Below, piece after piece: positions 38,410-47,808 of a stretch of 62,397 nt of DNA. Position 1 is the first letter of the stretch. Each line of letters starts with the position of its first letter. Where the stretch lies: NCBI GenBank assembly GCA_963723235.1, contig CAVRPV010000014.1, forward strand, positions 1 to 62,397, written 5' to 3'. The notes under the pieces were generated by a model. The model was not told the origin of the DNA and ran no database searches. It saw only the letters and a list, made by a program, of their open reading frames with translations. The position numbers were made by a program, and so were the translations under genes. Source of the DNA: CAIRTM01 sp963723235 (GTDB lineage: Bacteria; Desulfobacterota; WTBG01; CAIYCZ01; CAIRTM01).

Positions 38410-39581
38410 TTATGGATTCTTTTCAAGTTTTAATTCAGTAAACTTTCTCCAGGCATAATGCCAGCCGATTCCCAGCAGAAATCCGGCAGCCATGTTGATG
38501 AGCAGTGCACATGCGAGCGTGATTGCGAGCAGTGCCAGATCCGCGCGTGTGCGGGTAGCAGTAGCGGGCTTGATGAGCTCAAGGGCAACCACCAGCAGCA
38601 TGACGCCCAGGATGGCCTGCGGGAATGCTGCAAGCAGGCCGGTGATGCTGCCCGCCAGGAACACACCAATCAGGAGCATGATGCTACCCTCTATGATTTT
38701 TGTCCCGCAGGTGCGGGCGCCGAAAGCGTGCTGGGCTGCCAGCCCGCCTGCTCCGTGGCACACCGGGATGCCGCCGGTCAGAGGCGCGGCCAGATTGAAA
38801 AGGCCCATGCTGAGGGAGAGTTTTTTTTCAGTGATACCGCCATCCGGCCAGTATGAGCGCGCCAGGGTCGCAGTAGCGATAACCGCGTTGGCCGCGGTGA
38901 GCGGCAGCTGGGCAAACCCGGCCTGCACCATGACCTCCCAGATTCGGTCAAAGGCGATGTGCGGAGCGGTCGGCAGCTTAAAGACCGGCTGCAGGCTCAG
39001 CGCCACATCGTGGTTCAGCCACATGACGCCTGCAGCCAGCGCCATCAGCACCAGCGCGGCCGGGACATGGCGGCTGCGCCTGAGCGCTATGATGATCAGG
39101 ATAGACAGGATTGCGAGCAGCCATTGTGTTTGCATCAGTTCAAGCGCCTTGTAGCCGAGCAGGATGCCCAGCGCGGCCTGAATGCCGTTGACGACCGGGG
39201 CGGGCGTGCAGCGGCCGAGCGCGGTCATAGCGCGCGTCAGGCCAAGCACGGTCCAGATAATGCCGGTGGCGATTCCGCAGGCATAGAGCATCCCCGGTGT
39301 CCACTGAGCGGCAATGGCGACAACCGCGATAAGCTTCATGGGCTGCAGCGGTATGGGCACGCGAAACACAAGGCCGCACAGGATGTTGCATAGTCCCAGG
39401 GTAATGAACAGCGCAGCGGCATCAAGGCCGCACACGGCAATAAAGCCGATAACAAACGGCAGCAGCGTGCCCAGGTCGCCGAATGCGCCGGCACATTCAT
39501 GCGCGTTAAACCTGAAACGCTCTTCTCTTCATGCAGGCTTTTCCCCGAAAAAAGGCGGTTGCCCCGGGCAGCGACGCTCAT
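38410..39581 (-). CDS. Putative molybdate/sulfate transporter (MOT1/SulP-like), one frameshift
   Basis: It has about ten hydrophobic segments. After one missing base near 39512 the N-terminus reads FNAHECAGAFGDLGTLLPFV, a MOT1 hallmark. The second conserved half has LPLTAANAVIATATLARSYW and GGIPVCHGAGGLAAQHAFGA. From family knowledge, MOT1 proteins move molybdate; sulfate is possible. A link to mogA at 20 kb is tempting but unproven. Confidence 0.75.
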
Positions 39582-39683
39582 AGCAGTGCTCGTTGGATAA
39601 TGAAATTTCGAATCCGCCGCAGGCGGTGAGAATCTTGAGCAAACGCAGGATCTCTGAGGTCGTGACGGCTATGCAGTTTTCCT

Positions 39684-39770
39684 AGAGCCGACTACTGAAG
39701 GCGTACTTTTCAAATTGTACACCGTATGTAGCGCACCGCAGCAGATGGGCGTTTTTCAACAGTCGGCTAC
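39684..39770. repeat. Palindromic repeat, copy R6, internally deleted and inverted
   Basis: TAGAGCCGACT pairs with AGTCGGCTACA at the ends. Inside are AGGCGTACTTTTC and GATGGGCGTTTTTCAACAG, which match R4 read on the other strand; the middle is deleted. The stop codon of the Nudix gene lies in its end stem. Confidence 0.65.
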
Positions 39771-40276
39771 AGCCATCCGCACAGCGCCAGGGCACAGATC
39801 GTTTTCGCATCGATAAGCCGGCCCTGCGCGAACAGAGTCCGTATATCCTTTTTGTTGAATATTTGCGGTTCAATAACCTCATCGTCTTCGCAGGCCATAC
39901 CGACCGCGGTCAGGCGCTCCGCCGCAAACATGGTTATTATTTCGGTGGAGTATCCCGGCACAGGGTATATGCGGCCCAGTTTGCGCAGTATGCCGGCCCG
40001 GTAGCCTGTTTCTTCGATAATCTCGCGCCGCGCGCAGGCAAGCGGCTTTTCTCCCTGCTCGATGGTGCCTGCCGGAAATTCATACAGCCAGGATTTGATC
40101 ACGGGTCGGTACTGGCGCAGCAGCACAACCCTGTTGGGGCTCACAAAAGGCACAATCAGCACGGCACCGGGGTGGTTGACACATTCAACGCTCACGCTGC
40201 GCCCGTTGGGCAGGACTTCACTTCGCTGATCAATGGTAAGAAATCTGCCTGTATATGCCCTGGTTGCCGGTTGCAT
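39767..40276 (-). CDS. Nudix hydrolase, ADP-ribose pyrophosphatase type
   Basis: The protein has 169 residues. The Nudix box begins at GTIEQGEKPL and ends in ARREIIEETGY, with the REUxEE core complete. VVLLRQYRPVIKSWLYEFPA before it and YPVPGYSTEIITMF after it are typical of the ADP-ribose and NDP-sugar group. Probably a housekeeping enzyme that clears ADP-ribose. Confidence 0.88.
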   Translation of the reverse strand: MQPATRAYTGRFLTIDQRSEVLPNGRSVSVECVNHPGAVLIVPFVSPNRVVLLRQYRPVIKSWLYEFPAGTIEQGEKPLACARREIIEETGYRAGILRKLGRIYPVPGYSTEIITMFAAERLTAVGMACEDDEVIEPQIFNKKDIRTLFAQGRLIDAKTICALALCGWL

Positions 40277-40308
40277 GGAAATATCTCCTTTTAAAGGTAG
40301 CCGGTTTT

Positions 40309-40963
40309 TTAAGGAATCCTGATAGTATCTGTCCTGTTACCTGCGGTGCGCTCAGCCAGAGCCGCGCGCAGTACAGGCAGCAATTGATCTGTTTCAGCGC
40401 TGCTGGTGAGAATAATATCGGCATTGTGTTTAGCAGGCTCAACGTAGCGCTCGTGCATGGGCAGGACATGGGTTGCATATTGCAGGGAGACCGTGTCCGC
40501 TGTTCGTCCGCGCTCCCTGACATCACGCAGCATGCGTCGCTCCCGGCGCACATCCGGGCGCTCGTCAATATAGACTTTCAGATCAAGCAGGCGCACAATC
40601 GGCTGACAGGCCAGCACAAGAATACCCTCGACGAGAATGATCGGGCGCGGCAGCAGGCAGAACGTGGTCTGCGTGCGGCAATGTGTTGTAAAGTCATAGG
40701 CGCTCATGTGTACAGAGTCGGCCGCATCGAAGTTCCTGCACATGCGCGGCCATAAGGTCAATGTCCAGCGCATCCGGGTGATCAAAGTTCACACGGTGCC
40801 GCTCCTGCGCGGGAAGGTGTGACAGATCCCGGTAGTAAGAATCAGCTTCGATCAGCGTTACCTTGTCAGGGCCGAGCAGATCGCGCACGGATCGCGCCAG
40901 GGTTGTTTTCCCTGAACCGGTACCGCCCGCGATTCCCACACAATATGCCGCCAGAGCAGTCAT
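40309..40963 (-). CDS. udk: Uridine kinase, one frameshift
   Basis: This pyrimidine salvage enzyme phosphorylates uridine or cytidine. The P-loop is GIAGGTGSGKTTLARSV, followed by IEADSYYRDLSHL and NFDHPDALDIDLM. After a shift near 40730 it continues DSVHMSAYDFTTHCR, IILVEGILVLA and KVYIDERPDVRRERRMLRD. The gene overlaps the preceding hypothetical by ATGA. Confidence 0.87.
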
Positions 40964-41506
40964 TGGGCATCATCCTCTTCGGCATGCTGCTGTGCTGTGA
41001 AAAATTTCGGCGGCACAGCGTAAAATAAAAACCAGATTTCCTGCGTGAGGCGCTCGCTGCGGTCATATTCGCTCAACAGCGCGCGACCGGCATGCAGGCC
41101 CATCAGGCGGTAGCCGTTACATGTCAGACGGTAATGAAAGGATGCCCGCTTGTCAACCGTGAATTCAACGGCGGCCGTGAAGTGATTTTCCTGTTGCTGA
41201 CCATGTGCCCCGGGAGTCGATGAGCGTTTCACCGTCAATGGAAAAATCAAGGGTTCCGTCGGCGTGCAGATGCAGGTTCGAGGCCCCGATCGTGCTACCG
41301 GGTTTCAGGCTTATGAATGTGACCGGAAGCGTTTGATTGTCCGCAGCGTCTGAGGGGCTTTGCGCCTGACAGGGACGCGGGTGCACGTACAGGGTTGCCA
41401 GGCAACAGCACAGCAATACCATGCGCGCTGCGCGAAGCCGGATGCGTGTCCGGATCGGAATCCGCGCAACCGTGACGGCAGTTCCTCTGCAGCGAACCGG
41501 CACCAT
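40960..41506 (-). CDS. Exported protein of unknown function, one frameshift
   Basis: It has a basic N-terminus (RIPIRTRIRLRAAR) and a hydrophobic stretch (MVLLCCCLATLYVHP) like a signal peptide. The body is beta-rich: LPVTFISLKPGSTIGASNLH, DGTLDFSIDGETLIDSRGT, then FTAAVEFTVDKRASFHYRLT and LLSEYDRSERLTQEIWFLF. Removing one A from AAAA near 41190 joins the parts. The start is uncertain (41506 or 41422). The stop overlaps the udk start. Confidence 0.5.
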
Positions 41507-41586
41507 GCTGTGAAACATGCGTAGAATAAATCATCTGTATTCAATGATGCAACGGGATTGAGCTCTGTTAGGGGAAGGAATGTAAA

Positions 41587-41663
41587 TGGTCGGGAAGGCG
41601 GGATTTGAACCCGCGGCTTCATGCTCCCGAAGCATGCGCGCTACCAGGCTGCGCTACTCCCCG
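41587..41663 (-). tRNA. tRNA-Pro, anticodon CGG
   Basis: The acceptor CGGGGAG pairs with CTTCCCG (one G-T pair), with discriminator A and an encoded CCA. The anticodon arm is CATGC-TTCGGGA-GCATG, giving CGG. The T arm contains GGTTCAAATCC, as in the GGG tRNA at 30.9 kb. Confidence 0.96.
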
Positions 41664-41755
41664 ACGGCAAGTTACCAAACAATATTACCTTTTTCAGCAG
41701 CGAAAAACAAGTGGATTGTTCAGGATGCTTCTTCTTCCGGCCCTGCTGTGGCCTG

Positions 41756-42085
41756 TTATTGACCTGCGGGAGTTGTTGCAGGCGGGGCAAGGCCGGTTGT
41801 ATCAAAGGGTGGCTCCGCAGCCGGGGCCTCGGTCGGGGATTGCTCCCTGAACTGATTTGATATGGCCTGGGCCTCCCGCAGCAGGTCCTCGCGCGTTATA
41901 ACATTTTTTTCAACAAGCAGTTTTACAAGCGCGCTTTGCAGCAGGGTCTGTTCGTTGACCGCCTGCCGGGCCGCGAGTATCTGTTGTTCAAATTCATGCT
42001 TCAGGGATGTTACAACAAAAATCTGCACGATGATCAGCAGGCAGACGATAATCAGCAGCAGACGCGAGCGAAATTTGGCAGCCAT
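41756..42085 (-). CDS. Small membrane-anchored protein of unknown function
   Basis: The protein has 109 residues. A single N-terminal transmembrane helix (LLLIIVCLLIIVQIFVVTSL) is followed by a helical region (LKHEFEQQILAARQAVNEQ, LVKLLVEKNVITREDLLRE) and a Pro/Ala-rich tail. The start overlaps the stop of the UXS gene (TAATG), so it is translated with it. The function is not known. Confidence 0.6.
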   Translation of the reverse strand: MAAKFRSRLLLIIVCLLIIVQIFVVTSLKHEFEQQILAARQAVNEQTLLQSALVKLLVEKNVITREDLLREAQAISNQFREQSPTEAPAAEPPFDTTGLAPPATTPAGQ

Positions 42086-43020
42086 TAGAGTCCCAGCTTT
42101 TTCTTGAAAAATTCCATTGTTTTCACGATGCCCTCTTCAAAGGGTACCTGTGGTTCCCATCCCAGGATCTTACGGGCCTTGGTGATGTCAGGTTGGCGCA
42201 CCTTGGGATCGTCCTGGGGCAGGGGTTTTTGTTCAATTGTCAGTGACGTGCCGGCAATTTTTTGAACATGCTCGGCAAACTGCATGATGGTCATTTCACG
42301 CGGGTTGCCGATATTGACCGGTTCGGGTTCAGCTGAAAGCAGCAGACGATAGATGCCTTCGACCAGGTCGGAAACATAGCAAAAGCTTCTGGTCTGGGAA
42401 CCATCGCCGAAAATTGTCAGGGGTTTTCCTGCAAGTGCCTGCCCGAGAAAGGCCGGCACCACCCGTCCGTCGTTGAGCCGCATGCGCGGGCCATAGGTAT
42501 TGAAAATGCGAACGATGCGTGTTTCCACGCCATGATAGCGCTGGTAGGCCATGGTTATGGCCTCGGCAAACCGTTTGGCCTCATCATATACACCGCGTGG
42601 CCCGATCGGGCTGACATTGCCGTAATAGCTCTCGGGCTGCGGATGAATGAGCGGGTCGCCATACACCTCCGACGTCGAGGCCAGCAGCAGGCGTGCTCCT
42701 TTGTTTTTTGCAAGACCCAGGGCCTTGTGCGTGCCCAGGGCTCCGACTTTCAGGGTCTGGATGGGCAGTTCAAGGTAGTCGATCGGGCTGGCGGGGGAGG
42801 CGAAATGCATAATGTAGTTCAGGGGGCCCTCAACATAGATATATTCCGTTACATCGTGATGAATAAAACGGAAGCGTTCATGGCCCATTAAATGCGCGAT
42901 ATTGTCCATATTTCCAGTGATGAGATTATCCATGCAGATAACCTCATGCCCTTCTTTAATGAATCTATCGCATAAATGACTGCCCAGAAATCCGGCTCCG
43001 CCGGTGATGAGTGTGCGCAT
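42085..43020 (-). CDS. UDP-glucuronate decarboxylase (UDP-xylose synthase)
   Basis: This SDR enzyme makes UDP-xylose from UDP-glucuronate. The NAD motif is GGAGFLGSHLC. The signatures include ASTSEVYGDPLIHPQPESYY, GNVSPIGPRGVYDEAKRFAE with the Tyr and Lys, and RIFNTYGPRMRLNDGRVVP, the classic UXS pattern. The start MRTLITGG at 43020 gives the standard 312 residues; the longer ORF start lies in repeat R4. Confidence 0.92.
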   Translation of the reverse strand: MRTLITGGAGFLGSHLCDRFIKEGHEVICMDNLITGNMDNIAHLMGHERFRFIHHDVTEYIYVEGPLNYIMHFASPASPIDYLELPIQTLKVGALGTHKALGLAKNKGARLLLASTSEVYGDPLIHPQPESYYGNVSPIGPRGVYDEAKRFAEAITMAYQRYHGVETRIVRIFNTYGPRMRLNDGRVVPAFLGQALAGKPLTIFGDGSQTRSFCYVSDLVEGIYRLLLSAEPEPVNIGNPREMTIMQFAEHVQKIAGTSLTIEQKPLPQDDPKVRQPDITKARKILGWEPQVPFEEGIVKTMEFFKKKLGL

Positions 43021-43041
43021 GCTGCCTGCTCCCTGTCTAAA

Positions 43042-43165
43042 AGGCTGTTGAAAAACGCCCGTCTGCTTCGTTGCGCTCATTATTCGTCATTGCGGCGTAC
43101 GGAAAAGTACGCCTCATTCCTCATAATTTCGCGCGTCTTGCATCCGAGCATTTTTGAACAGCCTG
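43042..43165. repeat. Palindromic interspersed repeat, copy R4
   Basis: AGGCTGTTGAAAAA pairs with TTTTTGAACAGCCT. The core TGCGGCGTACGGAAAAGTAC and TTTCGCGCGTCTTGC is shared with R3 and R5. It lies over the 3' end of rfbD and supplies that gene's last codons and stop. Confidence 0.85.
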
Positions 43166-44033
43166 CATGAAAGATTTTTTTCAACCATCTGTTTCTGTAT
43201 GTATGCGCGATATAGTCGCGCAGGGCTTCACGCCAGTGCCGGATATGTATTCCGCAATCACGGCTGATTTTAGAACAATCCATTGCTGAAAAAGCCGGCC
43301 TTGGCGCGGGGCGCGGCATGTGCTCTGAGGTAACCGGCACCACCCGGCCGCTGAGTCCGGCCAGCTCAACGGCTTCGCGCGCGAATTCAAACCAGCTGCA
43401 TACGCCCGTGTTGCAGGCATGATATATCCCGCACAGATTTTTTTCAAGAGCAACCTTGAGTATGGCGGCCAGATCAGCCGCGCTGGTGGGACTGCCGCGT
43501 TGATCGTCGACAACCTGCACTTCGGGGCGCTCAGCTGCCAGCCGGCAGATTGTTTTCACAAAATTGTTCCCGCCGCGGCCGAACATCCAGGATGTCCGCA
43601 CAATCAGGTAATCATCGAAGGCTTCCTGTATTTGCTGCTCACCGGCCAGCTTTGACTGACCGTAGACTGAAAGCGGATTTGCCGGGTCGGTTTCACGATA
43701 GGGCTCCCGGATGCGGCCGTCGAACACGAAATCAGTGCTGAAATGACACAACCGGCTGCCCTGAGTGCGGCAGGCGCGAGCCAGGATGCCGGGTCCGTCG
43801 CCGTTGACCGCGAATGCCAGTTCCCGGTTTGTTTCAGCGCCGTCAACATCGGTATAGGCCGCGCAGTTCAGCACCCAGTCGGGGTGATGGCGATCAAGGA
43901 AACTCATAACCGAATCAGCGCTGCGTATGTCGATGTCCGGATGGTCGCAGACTACCAGTTCATGATCGCGCTGAAAGATGTCGATCACATCCCGCGCCAG
44001 CATGCCGTTTGCGCCGATAATCAATAGTTTCAT
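43080..44033 (-). CDS. rfbD: dTDP-4-dehydrorhamnose reductase
   Basis: This SDR-like enzyme makes the last step to dTDP-L-rhamnose. It has LLIIGANGMLARDV, DVDGAETNRELAFAVN, LCHFSTDFVFDGRIREPYRE, NPLSVYGQSKLAGEQQ and RTSWMFGRGGNNFVKT. The expected family end is near WREALRDYIAHTYRNRW. The final residues (about 30) are encoded by the repeat R4 and look foreign. Only rfbB is adjacent; rfbA and rfbC are not in the window. Confidence 0.9.
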   Translation of the reverse strand: MKLLIIGANGMLARDVIDIFQRDHELVVCDHPDIDIRSADSVMSFLDRHHPDWVLNCAAYTDVDGAETNRELAFAVNGDGPGILARACRTQGSRLCHFSTDFVFDGRIREPYRETDPANPLSVYGQSKLAGEQQIQEAFDDYLIVRTSWMFGRGGNNFVKTICRLAAERPEVQVVDDQRGSPTSAADLAAILKVALEKNLCGIYHACNTGVCSWFEFAREAVELAGLSGRVVPVTSEHMPRPAPRPAFSAMDCSKISRDCGIHIRHWREALRDYIAHTYRNRWLKKIFHAGCSKMLGCKTREIMRNEAYFSVRRNDE

Positions 44034-44078
44034 GCGCTGTTCTCACATGTGTTTTAAAAAAGTCCTGTGCGGAGCGCC

Positions 44079-45086
44079 TCAGCGCTGCTCATACCAGCGC
44101 GCATAAAATTCCTGATACTCGCCGCTTTTTACCCGTTCCCACCACGGGCGGTTATCAAGATACCACTGAATGGTTGCGCGCATGCCGTCATCAAAATTAT
44201 AGGCCGGCTTCCATCCCAGTTCCTGCCGTATTTTGGTGTTATCGATGGCGTAGCGGCGGTCATGGCCGGGGCGATCAGCCACATGGCGGATGAGAGAAGC
44301 GGGTTTTTGAAGCTGCTGCAGGATCAGGGCGGTTATTTCGCGATTGGTTTTTTCAGCATTGCCGCCGATATTATAGACCTCACCGGCACGGCCGTGATGC
44401 AGAACCGCATCAATTGCGCTGCAGTGATCTTCAACATAGATCCAGTCACGCACGTTCAATCCGTCACCGTACAGCGGCAGTTGGGCATCGGCCAGTGCAT
44501 TGGTGATAAACAGCGGGATGAGCTTTTCCGGGAACTGATACGGCCCGTAATTATTGGAGCATCTGGTGATAAGCGTTTTGAGACCGAAGGTTTCATGGTA
44601 GGCGCGGACGAACAGATCCGCGCTGGTTTTGCTGGCTGAATACGGGCTGTTGGGTGCCAGCGGTGTCTGTTCGGTGAAAAGCCCCTCAGGGCCCAGTGAG
44701 CCGTATACCTCGTCGGTTGATATCTGCACATAGAGCGGCACGCTGTGGCGCAGGGCCGCATCAAGCAGTACCTGTGTGCCGAGCACGTTGGTTTCGACAA
44801 ATACAGCGGCATTGTCGATGCTGCGGTCAACATGCGATTCGGCTGCAAAATTAACAATCGCGTCAAATCCACCTGTGAGCAGGCTGTTGACCGCCTGCTG
44901 GTCGCGGATATCGCCGCGCACGAATTGATACGTGTCTCCGTCAGTGATACCCTGCAGGTTTTCAAGGTTGCCGGCATAGGTCAGCATGTCAAAATTAACG
45001 ATTGTATATGCCGGGTGTTGGGTACGCATGTGCCGGATAAAGTTCGATCCGATAAAGCCGGCTCCGCCGGTCACCAGTATTTTCAT
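44079..45086 (-). CDS. rfbB: dTDP-glucose 4,6-dehydratase
   Basis: It has 335 residues with GGAGFIGSNFIRHM, the catalytic QISTDEVYGSLGPEGLFTE and the YSASKTSADLFVRAYHETFG Tyr-Lys pair, then TRCSNNYGPYQFPEKLIPL. It makes dTDP-4-keto-6-deoxyglucose for rhamnose and other deoxysugars. It begins 76 bases after engB and is followed by rfbD and UXS, a surface-sugar cluster. Confidence 0.95.
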   Translation of the reverse strand: MKILVTGGAGFIGSNFIRHMRTQHPAYTIVNFDMLTYAGNLENLQGITDGDTYQFVRGDIRDQQAVNSLLTGGFDAIVNFAAESHVDRSIDNAAVFVETNVLGTQVLLDAALRHSVPLYVQISTDEVYGSLGPEGLFTEQTPLAPNSPYSASKTSADLFVRAYHETFGLKTLITRCSNNYGPYQFPEKLIPLFITNALADAQLPLYGDGLNVRDWIYVEDHCSAIDAVLHHGRAGEVYNIGGNAEKTNREITALILQQLQKPASLIRHVADRPGHDRRYAIDNTKIRQELGWKPAYNFDDGMRATIQWYLDNRPWWERVKSGEYQEFYARWYEQR

Positions 45087-45162
45087 GGCGATTCCTTTCT
45101 GTTGCAGGCATGCTTATTCGAGCGCACAGGGTACTGCAAAGCCTTCTATACATCAAGTGATT

Positions 45163-45768
45163 TTATTGTGCGCGAGTCCCCACAGCGCGGGTTTCCTGCA
45201 GGGCAGCATCAATCTCGCGCCACAGCTTGTCGCGGCCCGCGCCGCTGACAGCGGAAAACTCTACAACGCTTTCAGCCCCCAGAAAGGCCTGCCATTCCCG
45301 CCGCGAGCGTGCGAGCGCAGCGTTTTTGAGCTTATCGGTTTTTGTCAAAACCAGGGCCCACGGCACATTATTCAGCTCAAGCCACTGCACAAAAAGCTTT
45401 TCTTCTTCGTTTGGCTCCCGGCGTGAATCGACTATCAGTACCAGCAGCTTGAGGCTGGAGCGTTGCTGCAAATAGCCCTGAATCAGCTGGCCCCAGCTTT
45501 TCTTTATTGCAAGGGGAACTTTGGCATATCCGTATCCCGGCAAATCCACCATATAGCAGTTTTGGTTGATCAGAATGAAATTGATTGACTGGGTTCTGCC
45601 CGGCGTTGAACTTGTTTTGGCAATGCCGCGGCGGTTCAGCAGCTTGTTGATCAGCGATGACTTGCCGACGTTGGAGCGTCCGGCAAAGGCTATTTCGGGC
45701 AGGTCCGGCGTGGGCAGGCCGGTAACCTTGAAAAAACTTTTATAAAATTCGACCTCGTTTATTTTCAT
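45163..45768 (-). CDS. engB: Ribosome biogenesis GTPase EngB (YsxC/YihA)
   Basis: It has 201 residues and the TRAFAC GTPase motifs FAGRSNVGKSSLINKL, STPGRTQSINF, VDLPGYGYAKVP and VLTKTDKLKN. It acts in assembly of the large ribosomal subunit. The start overlaps the end of the aminotransferase by four bases. Confidence 0.95.
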   Translation of the reverse strand: MKINEVEFYKSFFKVTGLPTPDLPEIAFAGRSNVGKSSLINKLLNRRGIAKTSSTPGRTQSINFILINQNCYMVDLPGYGYAKVPLAIKKSWGQLIQGYLQQRSSLKLLVLIVDSRREPNEEEKLFVQWLELNNVPWALVLTKTDKLKNAALARSRREWQAFLGAESVVEFSAVSGAGRDKLWREIDAALQETRAVGTRAQ

Positions 45769-46631
45769 GTCGCCTGCTCCGTTTCCCGTGTGAAGATGTC
45801 GTTGTAGGCTGTCTGACAGCGCAGCGTGAGCGCTCCGACCCGGCCTGTATTGATTGTTTTTCCGTCAAGCATGGTAAGCGGCATAATGCCTGCTCCTGCA
45901 TTGGTTAAAAAGAGCTCATCTGCGGCTTTCAGTTCGTCCGGGGAGATATCGCATTCGCTGCAGGGCAGCGACAGTGTGCGCGCGATTTCGAACAGAACCC
46001 GGCGGGTGATGCCGGGCAGCGCTCCCGCACTGACTGGCGGCGTGCGCAGGGAGCCATCCTTAACTGCAAATACATTGCTGGTTGCGCCTTCAGCCACGCG
46101 GCCATGCTGGTTGAGAAACAGCGCTTCCATGGCACCGTGATCGCGTGCCTCCATCCGGGCGATAATATTGTCAAGATAATTCAGGCTTTTTATGCCGCAC
46201 AGGGGGGATGTTGTATTCCGGCGGATGGCGACAATCCGGGCGCTGACACCTGCTGCATTGCGGGAGAGTGCGTCGCGGTCAAGCCTGTCAACGGTAATCA
46301 GTACGCAGGGCGCATGCGTTGCAGCGGGCGTGGGTCCGGGCGGGCCGCTGCGAAACGCGATTATTTTAAGGGTTGCCTCAGGCAGGGCATTTGCGCGCAG
46401 CACCTCGAGTGCGGCTGCTGTCAGCCGGCCAACATCGGGAAGAGGTATGCGCAGTATGCCGAGGCCGGAGCACAGGCGATTGAGATGGTCTTCCAGTCGA
46501 AACACCCGGTTGCCGCTGGCCCGCATGGTTTCAAAAACCCCGTCACCATAGTGCACGGCCCGGCTGAACGCACTCATCGCGTAGGAATTTTCATCATACA
46601 GCGTGCCGTTGTAGGAGATGATACGGTTCAT
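45765..46631 (-). CDS. Class IV aminotransferase (branched-chain aminotransferase or 4-amino-4-deoxychorismate lyase)
   Basis: The PLP lysine lies in CGIKSLNYLDNIIARMEA. RAVHYGDGVFETMRASGNRV at the N-terminus and GRVAEGATSNVFAVKDG in the middle are typical of the fold. ELFLTNAGAGIMPLTMLDG near the end replaces the more usual VTG sequence. PabC and IlvE cannot be told apart by eye; the size (289 residues) and the start pattern favour PabC or D-amino acid transaminase types. Confidence 0.85.
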   Translation of the reverse strand: MNRIISYNGTLYDENSYAMSAFSRAVHYGDGVFETMRASGNRVFRLEDHLNRLCSGLGILRIPLPDVGRLTAAALEVLRANALPEATLKIIAFRSGPPGPTPAATHAPCVLITVDRLDRDALSRNAAGVSARIVAIRRNTTSPLCGIKSLNYLDNIIARMEARDHGAMEALFLNQHGRVAEGATSNVFAVKDGSLRTPPVSAGALPGITRRVLFEIARTLSLPCSECDISPDELKAADELFLTNAGAGIMPLTMLDGKTINTGRVGALTLRCQTAYNDIFTRETEQAT

Positions 46632-46654
46632 GGACATCCTGAAAAAATTCGTTA

Positions 46655-47455
46655 TTATTCCAGCCGGAGCGACAGGTCTCCGCAGACGATTATATGTTCG
46701 CGTCCGTTTGGTTCCTGCACGATCAGGCTCCCGTCCGGCATGATGCCGCGGGCAATACCGCTGAGCACATCATTACCATTGTGTATTGAGACCATGCGCC
46801 CGAGCATCATAGCATGTTTTTCCCACAGGCGTTGAATGTTCTCACCCGTGCCTTCGGCGCCGATTGCGTACAAACGGTCGAATGCCTCAAGCATGGCAAT
46901 GATGAGCGCGCTGCGATCATGTCGTTGTCCGGTGGCGTCATGCAAAGAAATCGCCTCTGATGCCAGCTCAGCCCGGCCTTGCATGCTGCTGTTTACGTTC
47001 AGCCCGATGCCGATCACCATGAATACCATGCGGTCATGGTCAATCCGGCCCTCGCTCAGAATGCCGCACAGCTTTTTCCCGTTCAGAAAAATGTCATTGG
47101 GCCATTTTATGCCGCAGGCAACGGCGCATACCTGCTCAATTGCCTGCACTACCGCAATTGAGGCCATCATGGTCAGCCGGAAACTGTCCGCAGCGGGCAG
47201 TTCCGGACATACAATAATGCTCGCCAGGATATCTTCGCCTGCCTGTGATTCCCAGGTCCGGTCAAGCCGTCCGCGGCCGGCACTTTGTTCGTCCGCCAGC
47301 ACAACCAGGCCATGGGATGCTCCCTGCAGCGCCAGATCGCGGGCAGCCCGGTTGGTTGAATCAATGCAGGGATAATAGACAATGCGCTGTCCGATAGTCC
47401 GGCCGCTCAGTGCTTTTTCAATGTGTTGCGGCAGGAGCATATCGTGTTGTGTCAT
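46655..47455 (-). CDS. birA: Biotin--[acetyl-CoA-carboxylase] ligase, catalytic domain only
   Basis: It attaches biotin to carboxylase carrier proteins. Motifs are DSTNRAARDLALQGA, the biotin loop EQSAGRGRLDRTWES, KWPNDIFLNGKKLCGILSE and VIGIGLNVNSS. There is no N-terminal winged helix, so it is the class I form without repressor function. A C-terminal SH3-like domain is present (LGRMVSIHNGNDVLSGIARG). The ATG at 47455 is preferred. Confidence 0.92.
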   Translation of the reverse strand: MTQHDMLLPQHIEKALSGRTIGQRIVYYPCIDSTNRAARDLALQGASHGLVVLADEQSAGRGRLDRTWESQAGEDILASIIVCPELPAADSFRLTMMASIAVVQAIEQVCAVACGIKWPNDIFLNGKKLCGILSEGRIDHDRMVFMVIGIGLNVNSSMQGRAELASEAISLHDATGQRHDRSALIIAMLEAFDRLYAIGAEGTGENIQRLWEKHAMMLGRMVSIHNGNDVLSGIARGIMPDGSLIVQEPNGREHIIVCGDLSLRLE

Positions 47456-47582
47456 GTGTGTGCCTTTGAGCGGATTTAAAATAAACATTTCGCTGCGTAT
47501 GTCGTAATCAGTATGTTTGATAGAGTGCTATTGTATGACAGCGCAGGCGCTTGCTGCAAACAAAATATGAATCACTGATTGG

Positions 47583-47707
47583 CAGGCTGTTGAAAAACGC
47601 TTATCTACTGCGTTGTGTTTATCATTCGTTACTGCGGCGTACCCAAAAGTACGCCTCATTTTTCATGATTGCGCACGCCTTGTATCCGAACATTTTTGAA
47701 CAGCCTG
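47583..47707. repeat. Palindromic interspersed repeat, copy R5
   Basis: CAGGCTGTTGAAAAA pairs with TTTTTGAACAGCCTG. The core TGCGGCGTACCCAAAAGTAC is shared with R3 and R4. It lies in the 350-base spacer between divergent birA and hisHF, which holds no other gene. Confidence 0.85.
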
Positions 47708-47808
47708 TAAAAAGAATTTTTTCACCGACCGGATAGAGCAGAAATTGTTTTTTTATCGGCATCTGTGGTAATGTGTGATTTTAATTTTCATATGAAAGCG
47801 ATATCGGG

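Noticed and set aside
46104..46835. Open frame of 243 codons antisense to the class IV aminotransferase and birA
   Set aside because: It crosses two well-supported genes and has no motifs.
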